Below are positions 35,982-44,420 of a stretch of DNA of 44,420 bases, one piece after another (within the stretch, counting starts at the first letter, position 1; the number at the start of each line of letters is the position of its first letter). The translations under genes were made by a program, and so were the position numbers. The stretch is from an uncultured Bacteroidota bacterium (lineage in GTDB: Bacteria; Bacteroidota; Bacteroidia; Bacteroidales; GWA2-32-17). The stretch is from contig CAILUD010000002.1 in NCBI GenBank assembly GCA_903837285.1, positions 1 to 44,420 of the forward strand, written 5' to 3'. The notes beneath the pieces are model-generated. The model was not told where the DNA came from and did no database searches. It saw only the letters and a program-made list of their open reading frames with translations.

Positions 35982-38534
35982 ATGATTAAGTGGGTAGCGG
36001 GTTTATTTGTGGCAATTGGGTTCATTATCCAAAGTCAGTTTACATTTGGACAAATTATGTCATCGGAAGAAATAGCAATTGATTATTCTACTTCACATTC
36101 TTACGAATTGGGTGGAATTACTGTTAGTGGCTTAAAATATCTTGATGAAAGTATTTTAATTAATATTTCTGGTTTACAAGTTGGAGATACAATTGAGGTG
36201 CCAGGCGAGAAAATTACTAATGCAATAAAAAAATTATGGGATCAAGGACTTTTTTCACAAATAAATATAAGTATCTCTAAAATTTTAAATAATACTATTT
36301 TTCTTGATATCTATCTGCAGGAAAGACCACGTTTAAGCAAATTTTCATTTACAGGTATTTCAAAAGGAGACGCAGATGATCTTCGAGAAAAAATAAAACT
36401 AGTAAAAGGTAATCAGGTAACAGAAAATACAACTCTTAATGCAAAAAATATTATAAAATCTTATTTTGTAGAAAAGGGATTTTACAATATTGAAGTAAAT
36501 ATTAATCAGAAAGATGATTCTACTCTTGCAAACCATGTTATATTATTTTTTAATATAACAAAGAACAATAAATTTAAAATAAGCAATATTCAAATAATAG
36601 GAGATGATATTGTAAAAGAAAAAAAATTAGCAAACAACGAGAAAACTGCATTAGAAAAAGGCAAATTTCTTATTTTTAAAACTTCAGGAAATGTTTCTTT
36701 ACGAGCTAAAATGAAGGAAACAAAAATAAAACGGTGGTATCGGGTTTTTAAAACCTCACGCTATATTGAAGATAAATATATTGAAGATAAAAAAACTGTT
36801 TTAGCTAAACTTAATGAACATGGTTACCGTGATGCAATAATTAAAAAAGATTCAGTTTTTTCAACAGGAAGAAAAACATTAGGAATAAAATTATGGATTG
36901 ACCATGGACATAAATATTATTTTAGAAATATTACATGGATAGGAAATACAAAATACAATTCAGATACACTCACACAATTTCTTGGCATTAAATCAGGTGA
37001 TGTTTATGACCAATCTATTTTAGATCAAAGATTATTTATCGATCAAAACAGTTTAAGTTCGTTATACCTTGATAATGGTTATTTATTCTTTTCTGCTGTT
37101 CCTGTAGAAACTCAAATTATTAACGATTCTATTGATTTAGAAATGCGTATTTATGAAGGAAAACAAGCAAGAATCAATAGAATAACAATAACTGGTAACA
37201 CAAAAACCAACGAGCATGTTATCAGACGCGAAATTTTCACAAAACCAGGTGAATTGTTTAGTAAGGCTGATATTATGAGAACTCAGCGCGAACTTGCTAC
37301 TCTTGGATATTTTGATCCTGAAAAATTAGATGTAAGACCAAATCCAGATCCAGTTAACGGAACAGTAGATATTGAGTATATTGTTGAAGAAAAACCATCA
37401 GATCAGATTGAGCTTTCGGGAGGCTGGGGAGCAAGAATGGTAGTTGGAACACTAGGTGTTTCTTTCAATAATTTCAGCGCAAAAAACTTCTTTAAAAAAG
37501 ATGCCTGGAGACCACTTCCATCGGGAGATGGACAACGACTAAGTGTTAGAGCACAAACAAATGGAGTTTATTACCAAGCTTATTCTGCTTCATTTGTTGA
37601 ACCCTGGCTTGGCGGAAAAAAACCAAGATCATTGTCGTTATCAACATATTACACAATACAATCTAACGGTATTAGTAAAAAAGATGATAATAGACAAGCA
37701 ATGGATATCTTTGGAGTATCTGTTGGATTGGGAAGAAGACTAAAATGGCCTGATGATTATTTCCAGTTATACAATGAACTTAGTTATCAGAATTATATCC
37801 TTAAAAATTACAGCTACGGTTATTTGTTTTCTTTCTCAGACGGTAACTCAAGAAACATAAGCTTTAAAACTACTTTTGAACGTAATTCAATTGACCAACC
37901 TATTTATCCAAGAAAAGGATCGAATGTTTCACTTTCACTTCAATTAACTCCTCCATACTCTTTAATAAATAATAAAGATTATGCTAACATGACTGATCAA
38001 CAGAAATATAAATGGATTGAATATCACAAATGGTCATTTAACACAAACTTTATTACAAAATTGGCAGGAGATTTGGTATTGAGTTCGAAAGCTGATTTTG
38101 GTTTTCTTGGAATTTATAATAAAGATTACGGATCTTCACCTTTTGAAGGATATAATATGGGCGGCGACGGATTAGTATCATATAACCTTTACGGAAAAGA
38201 AACCATCTCATTAAGAGGGTACGGAAATGGTTCACTTTCGCCATTATCAGGAGGAAATATTTATAATAAGTTTTCTTTTGAAATAAGATTTCCACTTTCA
38301 CTAAACCCAAATGCTACTTTATATGTTCTTTCTTTTGCCGAGGGTGGAAATTGCTGGAATAAATTTGAAGAGTTTAAACCTTTTGACATAAAACGTTCTG
38401 CAGGTGTTGGTATTCGTATTTTTCTTCCAATGTTTGGAAGGTTAGGAGTTGACTGGGGTTACGGCTTTGACGAAGCTGTTAGACCAGGTGAAAATAAAGG
38501 TCAGTTTCATTTTATTATTGGACAAAACTTTTAA
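35982..38534 (+). CDS. bamA: Outer membrane assembly factor BamA
   Basis: An 850-aa Omp85 protein. Signal peptide ends near residue 23. Five POTRA domains are expected: about 43-115, 116-195, 196-310 (with a basic insert), 311-395 and 396-470. A 16-strand barrel covers 475-850, ending HFIIGQNF. The insert (about 210-270) is Lys-rich and contains the tandem YIEDKYIEDK (261-270) encoded by an exact 15-bp direct repeat. It inserts barrels into the outer membrane together with BamD. It precedes two Skp/OmpH genes (21-nt gap). Length and architecture are normal for the phylum. Confidence 0.95.
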   Translation: MIKWVAGLFVAIGFIIQSQFTFGQIMSSEEIAIDYSTSHSYELGGITVSGLKYLDESILINISGLQVGDTIEVPGEKITNAIKKLWDQGLFSQINISISKILNNTIFLDIYLQERPRLSKFSFTGISKGDADDLREKIKLVKGNQVTENTTLNAKNIIKSYFVEKGFYNIEVNINQKDDSTLANHVILFFNITKNNKFKISNIQIIGDDIVKEKKLANNEKTALEKGKFLIFKTSGNVSLRAKMKETKIKRWYRVFKTSRYIEDKYIEDKKTVLAKLNEHGYRDAIIKKDSVFSTGRKTLGIKLWIDHGHKYYFRNITWIGNTKYNSDTLTQFLGIKSGDVYDQSILDQRLFIDQNSLSSLYLDNGYLFFSAVPVETQIINDSIDLEMRIYEGKQARINRITITGNTKTNEHVIRREIFTKPGELFSKADIMRTQRELATLGYFDPEKLDVRPNPDPVNGTVDIEYIVEEKPSDQIELSGGWGARMVVGTLGVSFNNFSAKNFFKKDAWRPLPSGDGQRLSVRAQTNGVYYQAYSASFVEPWLGGKKPRSLSLSTYYTIQSNGISKKDDNRQAMDIFGVSVGLGRRLKWPDDYFQLYNELSYQNYILKNYSYGYLFSFSDGNSRNISFKTTFERNSIDQPIYPRKGSNVSLSLQLTPPYSLINNKDYANMTDQQKYKWIEYHKWSFNTNFITKLAGDLVLSSKADFGFLGIYNKDYGSSPFEGYNMGGDGLVSYNLYGKETISLRGYGNGSLSPLSGGNIYNKFSFEIRFPLSLNPNATLYVLSFAEGGNCWNKFEEFKPFDIKRSAGVGIRIFLPMFGRLGVDWGYGFDEAVRPGENKGQFHFIIGQNF

Positions 38535-38555
38535 AAATTAATAAAACTTACAACT

Positions 38556-39077
38556 ATGAAAAAGCTATTTTTAATTTTAATGGTTAGCATTTTTACCATC
38601 GGTATTGCAAATTCGCAATCGCAAAAATTTGCTTATGTTGATACAGATTATATGCTTAAAAATATACCATCGTATCAGGCTGCACAGGCCCAGCTCGATA
38701 AAATTTCTGTTGATTGGCAAAAAGAAATTGAAGCAATTTATGCTCAGGTTGATAAATTATATAAAGATTTTCAAGCCGAAAAAGTATTGCTTACAGAAGA
38801 AATGAGAACTAAACGTGAAAACGATATTGTTTTAAAAGAAAAAGAAGCAAAGGAATTACAAAAGAAATATTTTGGAAAAGAAGGTGAATTATACAAAAAA
38901 CGTCAGGAGCTTGTTAAGCCTATTCAAGATGAGGTGTTTAATGCTGTAAAGGAAATAGCTACCGATGGAAATTTTGCAATTATTTTCGATACATCAGGTA
39001 GTTTAAATATGCTTTATACAGATCCAAAACTTGATAAAAGTGATGATGTACTTAAAAAGTTGGGTTATAAGAATTAA
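38556..39077 (+). CDS. Skp/OmpH-family periplasmic chaperone, copy 1
   Basis: A 173-aa exported protein with signal peptide (about residues 1-20). The mature part starts KFAYVDTDYMLKNIPSYQAA and runs as a long charged coiled coil (Lys/Glu rich, about 45-125), then a short ending DGNFAIIFDTSGSLNMLYTD. Skp-like chaperones hold unfolded outer membrane proteins on their way to BamA. It lies 21 nt after bamA and 37 nt before a paralog. Isoform-specific roles are unknown. Confidence 0.85.
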   Translation: MKKLFLILMVSIFTIGIANSQSQKFAYVDTDYMLKNIPSYQAAQAQLDKISVDWQKEIEAIYAQVDKLYKDFQAEKVLLTEEMRTKRENDIVLKEKEAKELQKKYFGKEGELYKKRQELVKPIQDEVFNAVKEIATDGNFAIIFDTSGSLNMLYTDPKLDKSDDVLKKLGYKN

Positions 39078-39089
39078 TTTATAAATTTG
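39060..39089 (+). promoter_or_regulatory. Internal promoter before the second ompH
   Basis: TTG at 39060-39062, 19 nt, then TAAATTTG at 39082-39089, with the second ompH ATG 26 nt later. The -33 box overlaps the end of the preceding gene. This could let the second chaperone be made independently of bamA. Confidence 0.4.
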
Positions 39090-39114
39090 CAAAAATCTAA
39101 ATTTAAAAACATAC

Positions 39115-39630
39115 ATGAAAAACATTGGATTCGCAATATTAATTGCACTGTTATTTATCAATTTATCTGGCTTTTCTCAAGCTAAAACCAAATTTGGTCA
39201 TTTAAATTCTAACGATTTATTTGCTTTAATGCCAGAGAAAGAAGCTGCACAAAAAACTCTTCAAACATACTCTAAACAATTAGAAGATCAACTTGTTGCA
39301 ATGCAAGATGAATTGGAAAAAAAATATACAGCATATCAGGCTGAACAAGCTACATTAACTGATATGATTAAAAAAACTAAAGAAGAAGAATTAACTACAA
39401 TGCAACAAAGAATTCAAACTTTCCAAACTAATGCACAACAAGAATTGCAAAAAAAGGAATCTGAATTATTACAACCAATAATTGAAAAAGCTAAAAAAGC
39501 TATCGAAGAGGTTTCAAAAGATAATGGATACACATACGTATTTGATACAGGAACAGGAACTCTTCTTTATTGGCCAAAAGATGCTGACGATATTTTACCT
39601 TTAGTAAAAACTAAATTAGGTATAAAATAA
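39115..39630 (+). CDS. Skp/OmpH-family periplasmic chaperone, copy 2
   Basis: A 171-aa exported protein with signal peptide (1-21) and the Skp pattern: KFGHLNSNDLFALMPEKEAA, a Gln/Glu/Lys coiled coil (about 50-130) and the closing DNGYTYVFDTGTGTLLYWP. A paralog of the preceding gene. The pair after bamA is the usual arrangement in Bacteroidota. It may also have its own promoter. The transcript ends at the perfect palindrome directly downstream. Confidence 0.85.
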   Translation: MKNIGFAILIALLFINLSGFSQAKTKFGHLNSNDLFALMPEKEAAQKTLQTYSKQLEDQLVAMQDELEKKYTAYQAEQATLTDMIKKTKEEELTTMQQRIQTFQTNAQQELQKKESELLQPIIEKAKKAIEEVSKDNGYTYVFDTGTGTLLYWPKDADDILPLVKTKLGIK

Positions 39631-39637
39631 TACATAA

Positions 39638-39693
39638 TGATAACAAAAAGAAAAAGCTGCTTAAATTTAAGCAGCTTTTTCTTTTTGTTATCA
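39638..39693. terminator. Perfect 28-bp bidirectional terminator
   Basis: 39638-39665 and 39666-39693 are exact reverse complements (28 bp). The stem includes GCTGCTTAAA and its mirror, with A and T runs at both outer ends (CAAAAAGAAAAA, TTTTTCTTTTTG). It lies between the convergent ompH and ribBA genes and can end both transcripts. Confidence 0.8.
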
Positions 39694-39704
39694 AATCATT
39701 AAGA

Positions 39705-40916
39705 TTAAAAGTGTCCCATTTTTTTGCGTTTAGTATCTAAATATTTTTCGTTAAAAGGATTTGAAGGAATATGCAAAGGTACATTCTCAACAATTTTTAA
39801 ACCATAGCCTTCTAGTCCCGCTCTTTTAACCGGGTTGTTTGTTATTAATCTAATTTTACAAACACCTAAGTCTCGCAAAATCTGAGCTCCAACACCATAA
39901 TCTCTTTCATCGGCTCTAAAACCTAGCTCTAAATTGGCTTCAACAGTATCCCTACCATTTTCCTGTAATTTATAAGCCTCAATTTTATTAAATAAACCAA
40001 TTCCTCTACCTTCCTGATTTAAATAAACAACAACACCTTTTCCTTCACTCTCAATCATTTTCATGGCTTCATCTAGCTGAGATCCACAATCGCACCTTAA
40101 TGAACCAAAAATATCTCCTGTAACACAAGATGAATGAACTCTAACTAAAACTGGTTCATCTTTTTTAAATTCACCTTTTATAAGTGCAATATGTTCTAAA
40201 CCATTTGAAATTTGAATAAAAGGAACAAGTTCAAAGTCGCCATTTTTTGTAGGTAGTTTAACGGTTGTACCTTTTTTAATCAAACTTTCACGTTGAAGGC
40301 GATATTTAATAAGATCTTCTATAGAAATAATTTTAAAACCAAACTTTTTACTAATTTCATATAATTCTGGAAGTCGGGCCATTGATCCATCATCATTCAT
40401 GATTTCGACCAATGCACCACCTGGTTTTAATCCTGCTAAAAGAGTTAAATCAACTACAGCTTCGGTATGGCCAGCCCTACGCAAAACTCCTCTTTCTTTT
40501 GATTTTAAAGGAAAAATATGACCAGGTCGACCAAGTTCTTCAATTTTTGTATTTGGATCAACTAAAGCATTTATTGTTTTTGCTCTATCACTTGCCGAAA
40601 TTCCAGTAGTGCATCCATTGCCAATTAAATCTACAGAAACAGTAAATGCTGTTTCATGAAATGAAGTATTTCTACCCACCATCATTTGTAGTTCAAGTTC
40701 ATCGCAGCGACTTTCTGGAATTGCACAACAAATTAATCCTCTTCCATACTTAGCCATATAATTAATAATGGTTGGAGTAACTAATTCTGCTGCAACAACA
40801 AAATCACCCTCATTTTCTCTATCTTCGTCATCTACAACAATAATCATTTTGCCAGCACGAATATCTTCTATGGCTTCTTCTATTGTGTTTAATTGTATTT
40901 TATCGATATCAGACAT
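39705..40916 (-). CDS. ribBA: Bifunctional 3,4-dihydroxy-2-butanone 4-phosphate synthase / GTP cyclohydrolase II
   Basis: A 403-aa riboflavin enzyme. N-terminal RibB domain (about 1-205): [12 protein letters not shown] (29-40, acidic metal loop), [11 protein letters not shown] (147-157). C-terminal RibA domain (about 215-403): the zinc cysteines Cys264, Cys275 and Cys277 in [20 protein letters not shown] (261-280), then the GRGIGLF loop and the [13 protein letters not shown] ending. It makes both starting substrates for riboflavin. Only 54 nt separate its start from the neighbouring stop, so no FMN riboswitch fits. It is probably transcribed with the glycosyltransferase gene. Confidence 0.97.
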   Translation of the reverse strand: MSDIDKIQLNTIEEAIEDIRAGKMIIVVDDEDRENEGDFVVAAELVTPTIINYMAKYGRGLICCAIPESRCDELELQMMVGRNTSFHETAFTVSVDLIGNGCTTGISASDRAKTINALVDPNTKIEELGRPGHIFPLKSKERGVLRRAGHTEAVVDLTLLAGLKPGGALVEIMNDDGSMARLPELYEISKKFGFKIISIEDLIKYRLQRESLIKKGTTVKLPTKNGDFELVPFIQISNGLEHIALIKGEFKKDEPVLVRVHSSCVTGDIFGSLRCDCGSQLDEAMKMIESEGKGVVVYLNQEGRGIGLFNKIEAYKLQENGRDTVEANLELGFRADERDYGVGAQILRDLGVCKIRLITNNPVKRAGLEGYGLKIVENVPLHIPSNPFNEKYLDTKRKKMGHF

Positions 40917-40970
40917 TCTATTATTTTTTTCAAAATTAGTTTAATTGATTTAAAAAACACCAGATAAATA

Positions 40971-42176
40971 CTACTGTATTTGTTTTGACCAAAAGGCTGT
41001 CAATGTTTTTGTTATCTGCTTTATGTCAAAATTTTGTTTTACATATTTTATAGCATTAGCTCCAATTGAATCAAAAAATTGCCTTTCGGTTAAAACTCTT
41101 TCTACCTGTTTTTGAAATTGCTCAGCTGTATCTGCAATTAAAATATCAATGTTATGAGTAGTGGCAATGCCTTCATTACCAATAGAAGTAGTAATTATTG
41201 TTTTGCCTAGTGCCATTCCCTCTACTATTTTAATTCTCATACCACTTCCAGATAAAAGAGGTACAATCATTACTGCATGTTCGTTAATAAATTTATAGGC
41301 ATCATTTATTTCTCCATGATAAACTATACTTGAATCCTGAAGAGTTTTAATAAGCCAATCTGGTGCATTTCTTCCTGCAACTTCAAGTTTAATATCAGGA
41401 AATTTTTCATGTATATTATTCCATACTTTTCTAATAAACCACAATAGCCCTTCTTGATTAGGTGCCCAATCAAGTGCTCCAATAAAAAAGATGGAAGGAT
41501 ATTTAATATTTGATTTGTTAGGAATTAAATGTGAAGTATCAATACCTATTGGTGAGGTCAAAAAAGGTTTTTTATTTCCAATTGAATTAAATAAGCTGGC
41601 ATCACGATCGGTGAAAGTAACTAAAACATCATACTTATTTACAACATCAGCCTCCATTTCCATTATTCTGTTAGAAAGAATTTTTAAATAATTTCTTTTA
41701 AAAAAAGAAGATTCATTTAAAGAAACTCTATTCCAAATTTCGTGTTCAACATTATGAGCCTTAAATGAAATTAACGCTTTCGAAAATTTTCTTATAGATG
41801 AAATATAAGGACATAAATACAATCCCTCAAGTTGAATTACATCAAAAGTATTATTTGAAAGCAATTCTTCTAATTTATCTTTATATGATTTTAAAATAAA
41901 TCTTTGAGCATTATATGGTTTTTTGGAAAATAACAAATTGCTCAATGCACCTCTAAAAGTTATTGGTGCGTCAATATCGACAGAGATGATATTTATTAAA
42001 TCATTGATTTCATTGGGAATACTTTTTAAATCACAATAATGTTTTTTGGTGTTCATTGCTAAAAGCGTAACATCGTGCCCTTGCTTTGCTAATTCGAAAG
42101 TATAATTCCAAACTCCTATTGATCCACCATCTTTTGGTGGGTATGGTATTTTATTGTGTAATTGAAGTATTTTCAT
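40971..42176 (-). CDS. GT4-family glycosyltransferase
   Basis: A 401-aa enzyme with the GT-B fold of glycosyltransferase family 4. The N-terminal domain starts MKILQLHNKIPYPPKDGGS and contains the usual GG-x-x-x-x-x-x LA-QGHDV. The C-terminal donor domain has FIGALDWAPNQEGLLWFIR and VPLLSGSGMRIKIVEGMALG, where the EGMALG segment is the typical E-x7-E-like nucleotide-sugar site. The sugar and acceptor are unknown; lipopolysaccharide or another cell-surface glycan is likely. The ATG at 42176 is chosen over a longer frame from 42206, as it starts exactly at the family N-terminus. Neighbour of an LptF/LptG permease (34-nt gap). Confidence 0.85.
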   Translation of the reverse strand: MKILQLHNKIPYPPKDGGSIGVWNYTFELAKQGHDVTLLAMNTKKHYCDLKSIPNEINDLINIISVDIDAPITFRGALSNLLFSKKPYNAQRFILKSYKDKLEELLSNNTFDVIQLEGLYLCPYISSIRKFSKALISFKAHNVEHEIWNRVSLNESSFFKRNYLKILSNRIMEMEADVVNKYDVLVTFTDRDASLFNSIGNKKPFLTSPIGIDTSHLIPNKSNIKYPSIFFIGALDWAPNQEGLLWFIRKVWNNIHEKFPDIKLEVAGRNAPDWLIKTLQDSSIVYHGEINDAYKFINEHAVMIVPLLSGSGMRIKIVEGMALGKTIITTSIGNEGIATTHNIDILIADTAEQFQKQVERVLTERQFFDSIGANAIKYVKQNFDIKQITKTLTAFWSKQIQ

Positions 42177-42210
42177 TCTTTGCCAGTTCAACTTTAAACC
42201 TATCAACCTA

Positions 42211-43665
42211 TTAATTTTTCAATCTTTTTTTTGTTAGTCTTTCCAATAGCTTTTTAATTGGTTCTAAATATAAATCTATATTAAAAATAACAGAATCGGT
42301 TGCCGCCTTATAGGTTAAAAATAAACCCAATGGAAATAAAACTGCAGATGATAACCAAACCCCCGCCCAAGCTGGTAGTATTAATTCTTTTGCAAATTTT
42401 TCTCCAACTAATGATATTATGTAATAAAGTATAAATAACAATACAGAAACAACTACAGGCATTCCTAAACCACCTTTTCTAATAATAGCTCCAAGTGGAG
42501 CGCCAATAAAAAACAAAATGAGGCAAGCAAATGCTAAAGTAAATTTTAAATGAAATTCTACTTTATGTTTTACTATGAAACTTTCGCGTGCTTCAAGTTC
42601 GTCAACAGATAGGGTAATATATGCAGCCTGACTTCTAGCTATCGATAATGCATTTTCGATAACCTGAATTTTTTCTTCTTTGGTAAATGATTTGAAAAGT
42701 GTATCGGGGTGAATAAATGTATCTATTGTTGATCTTCTATTTGCTAATGTATCTAATGCTATTTTTTTTAAGAAAGCTACATCAACAACAGCAACTTTAT
42801 ATGATGAATCGCGCTTTTTATATTCATTCTGAAGCGAATCTTCTACCTGTCTTAGTTGAAATATATTGAGCATTTTATAATTATCTGTAAACAGACTTTC
42901 ATCGCTTCTGTTAAATCCAAAGCCAGTTAATTCTATAGTTATATCCTCTTCAGAAAATTTATCCTTTTGATGTGGATGTCTTGATCTCCAACTGGACTGT
43001 GCTTCGTCTCTTAACTCATCGTATTTTTCACCATTATAAAGATTTAATATAAGATATCTTTTATCGTCAGTCATAAGGATTTTACCAGAATCGGCAACAA
43101 TTACAGTTGTATTTCCCTGACGGTTTGTTTGATCATAAATCATTACACCATATAAGACGTTTGTTTTCTTATCTTTTCTCTGAACTCTAATGCTATAATC
43201 ATCGATACCATTATAAAAAATGCCTGGTTTAATGTTAATCTCAGGTCTAATATTTCTAACATCGTACAAAAGAGAGTAAAACTTTAAATTTGCAACTGGC
43301 AATACATAATTTGAAAATAATAATGCACCAATACTTACAAATGAAATAAATACAATTAATGGATACATTATTCTTAATAGTGAAATGCCCGATGACTTTA
43401 AAGCAACCAATTCGTAATGCTCCCCAATACTTCCAAACGTCATAATTGAAGAAAGTAAAATGGCCAATGGAAGAGCCATTGGAATAAAATTTACCGAAGC
43501 ATAAAATAGTAACTGAGCCATTACAGGTGTGTCTATGCCTTTTCCAACAAATTCATCGATATATTTCCAAAGAAATTGCATTAGAAGCAAGAAAACGGAA
43601 ATAAAAAACGTCATGAGAAATGGTCCCATGTATGTTTTTATCATGTAGGTATGAAGCCGCTTCAT
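42211..43665 (-). CDS. LptF/LptG-type lipopolysaccharide export permease
   Basis: A 484-aa permease of the YjgP/YjgQ family. Six membrane segments: three at the N-terminus (about 12-35, 52-75, 100-122), a large periplasmic beta-jellyroll domain (about 130-370), and three at the C-terminus (about 380-470). The N-terminal MGPFLMTFFISVFLLLMQFLW and the ALPLAILLSSIMTFG-SIGEHYELVALKSSGIS coupling segment are typical. In other bacteria LptF and LptG pair with LptB to lift LPS from the inner membrane. Only one is here, so a partner gene should lie elsewhere or the protein acts as a homodimer. The family is clear; F versus G is not. Confidence 0.9.
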   Translation of the reverse strand: MKRLHTYMIKTYMGPFLMTFFISVFLLLMQFLWKYIDEFVGKGIDTPVMAQLLFYASVNFIPMALPLAILLSSIMTFGSIGEHYELVALKSSGISLLRIMYPLIVFISFVSIGALLFSNYVLPVANLKFYSLLYDVRNIRPEINIKPGIFYNGIDDYSIRVQRKDKKTNVLYGVMIYDQTNRQGNTTVIVADSGKILMTDDKRYLILNLYNGEKYDELRDEAQSSWRSRHPHQKDKFSEEDITIELTGFGFNRSDESLFTDNYKMLNIFQLRQVEDSLQNEYKKRDSSYKVAVVDVAFLKKIALDTLANRRSTIDTFIHPDTLFKSFTKEEKIQVIENALSIARSQAAYITLSVDELEARESFIVKHKVEFHLKFTLAFACLILFFIGAPLGAIIRKGGLGMPVVVSVLLFILYYIISLVGEKFAKELILPAWAGVWLSSAVLFPLGLFLTYKAATDSVIFNIDLYLEPIKKLLERLTKKRLKN

Positions 43666-43730
43666 TACTTCAGTTTTGTAATTTAAGCAGCAAATTTAGC
43701 GTAAAATTTCAAGAAGTTTAGGTTAAATTT

Positions 43731-44114
43731 TTATAATCCCAAAGCACGTTTTAATTCGCCAACCTGCGATTCCCATAAATTAATAGTATCGTTTTTATCG
43801 TCTGGGTCGGCAAAATCGGTAATAATTAGTGCAGTATCGCCTGATAATTCTTGTGTCTCAATTTTAAATTCGAAATAATAATCTTCTTCAAGTCCTTCAT
43901 CTTCATCCCATTTAAACCGAATAAATTTAGCCTCTTTACTACTCACTAGTTTAGCTTTTTGAGCTGAGTTTTGCCATATAAAAGAATAATCACTTCCTCT
44001 AGCATTTACATCATCTGCAAACCATTCTGACAATCCGCTTGGGGTACTAAGCCTTGGGTAAAGTATTTTAGCAGAAGTATTTACAGAAAATTCCATTTGA
44101 ATTTTTTCCTTCAT
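43731..44114 (-). CDS. START/SRPBCC-like domain protein
   Basis: A 127-aa cytoplasmic protein with the START-like fold typical of Bacteroidota proteins related to AHSA1/polyketide cyclase. EFSVNTSAKILYPRLSTPSGLSEWFADDVNA at the start shows the usual lead strand and the 'LSEWF' helix, followed by alternating beta strands and a closing helix (NLWESQVGELKRALGL). The fold often binds a hydrophobic ligand; no ligand is known here. The ATG at 44114 is used; a GTG one codon upstream is possible. Upstream, 44118-44229 shows no gene. Confidence 0.8.
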   Translation of the reverse strand: MKEKIQMEFSVNTSAKILYPRLSTPSGLSEWFADDVNARGSDYSFIWQNSAQKAKLVSSKEAKFIRFKWDEDEGLEEDYYFEFKIETQELSGDTALIITDFADPDDKNDTINLWESQVGELKRALGL

Positions 44115-44229
44115 CACTTTCTCATTTTTTTTGAAAGATAGTTTTTAGTTTAATGATTTCCAAATTTTTCTTCAAACTAATGGGTTAACAAAGCTTAAAT
44201 TGTTTTTTAATTATTCTTTTACTTATCAA

Positions 44230-44259
44230 TTGCTATAAATAAAAAAACATATATCTTTG
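44230..44259 (+). promoter_or_regulatory. tRNA promoter
   Basis: TTG at 44230-44232, 19 nt, then TATCTTTG at 44252-44259, a very good match to the Bacteroidota consensus. The tRNA begins 12 nt later. Confidence 0.7.
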
Positions 44260-44271
44260 CAACCTCATTTT

Positions 44272-44345
44272 GGCGAGGTAGCTCAGCTGGTTAGAGCGCA
44301 TGATTCATAATCATGAGGTCGACGGTTCAAGCCCGTCTCTCGCTA
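44272..44345 (+). tRNA. tRNA-Met (CAT), elongator type
   Basis: A 74-nt cloverleaf. The acceptor stem is GGCGAGG with TCTCGCT (two G-U pairs), the D arm GCTC/GAGC, the anticodon stem CATGA/TCATG around TTCATAA (anticodon CAT), and the T arm GACGG-TTCAAGC-CCGTC. Discriminator A; no CCA directly encoded, as the next bases are CAC. The anticodon stem lacks the three G-C pairs of an initiator, so it is an elongator Met; a lysidine-type tRNA-Ile2 cannot be fully excluded. Confidence 0.93.
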
Positions 44346-44356
44346 CACCAATCAGG

Positions 44357-44392
44357 AAAAGGATTTGCAAAGATACATGCAAATCCTTTTTT
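44357..44392 (+). terminator. Intrinsic terminator after the tRNA
   Basis: Perfect 13-bp stem AAAAGGATTTGCA (44357-44369) and TGCAAATCCTTTT (44378-44390), 8-nt loop, ending in a TTTTTT tract (44387-44392). Confidence 0.85.
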
Positions 44393-44420
44393 GTTTAATC
44401 TGTAAACTATAAGTAAACAA

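Noticed and set aside
40917..40970. FMN riboswitch upstream of ribBA
   Set aside because: The gap is only 54 nt and shows none of the conserved FMN-box segments.
44272..44345. The tRNA as an initiator or as an integration site
   Set aside because: The anticodon stem CATGA/TCATG lacks the three G-C pairs of initiators. No integrase or repeated tRNA 3' end is seen nearby.

Overview
The window comes from an AT-rich member of the Bacteroidota, probably a Bacteroidales or Marinilabiliales-like lineage. The evidence is Bacteroidota-style promoters (TTG or TTTG, about 19-22 nt, then TAnnTTTG), a type IX secretion (T9SS) cargo domain, porD- and porG-type genes, the gene order porG-uppS-bamA-ompH-ompH, and ATP synthase genes atpD-atpC standing apart from the other subunits. 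This assignment rests on gene content and order; no database was searched.

Region 1 (1 to about 5.6 kb) is the accessory part. It looks like the right end of an integrated replicative element. It holds a zinc-finger / glycine-zipper / RadA-like ATPase, a 63-aa acidic protein, a VirE_N-like primase-helicase, and two divergently transcribed HTH regulators that share a palindromic control region. Beyond them lies a short non-coding segment with a -7-like box, 9-bp tandem repeats and a strong bidirectional terminator. No integrase is visible, so the left part of the element lies outside the window.

Region 2 (5.7-9.1 kb) holds a small exported protein, a nitroreductase and a CapD/FlaA1-type nucleotide-sugar dehydratase. 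A pair of ~120-bp repeats flanks the nitroreductase. Their hairpins carry compensatory base changes, and a related palindrome lies just past the dehydratase stop codon.

Region 3 (9.2-21.7 kb) is core housekeeping: atpD-atpC, an exported alpha/beta hydrolase, a Gate-domain membrane protein, a secreted phospholipase-D-like protein with a T9SS tail, and a run bamD - rpoZ - coaBC - porD - recN - small exported protein, followed by a lipoprotein.

Region 4 (21.8-32.7 kb) holds both polyphosphate kinases (ppk2; and sixA-ppk1 overlapping by 4 bp), an HtrA protease, a frameshifted dapF, pfkA with an unusual active-site combination, pdxJ, and an operon of a CBS-domain protein, an Omp85-family barrel and nadK.

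Region 5 (32.8-44.4 kb) is an envelope-biogenesis block: three tandem PorG-like proteins, uppS, bamA and two Skp/OmpH chaperones, closed by a 28-bp perfect palindromic terminator. Facing it on the other strand are ribBA, a GT4 glycosyltransferase, an LptF/LptG-type permease and a START-like protein. A CAT-anticodon tRNA with a clear promoter and terminator ends the window.

The observations most worth following are the composite ATPase of the mobile element, the covarying hairpin repeats around the nitroreductase, the dapF frameshift on a T7 run, the mixed PFK active-site signature and the exported PLD-like T9SS cargo.
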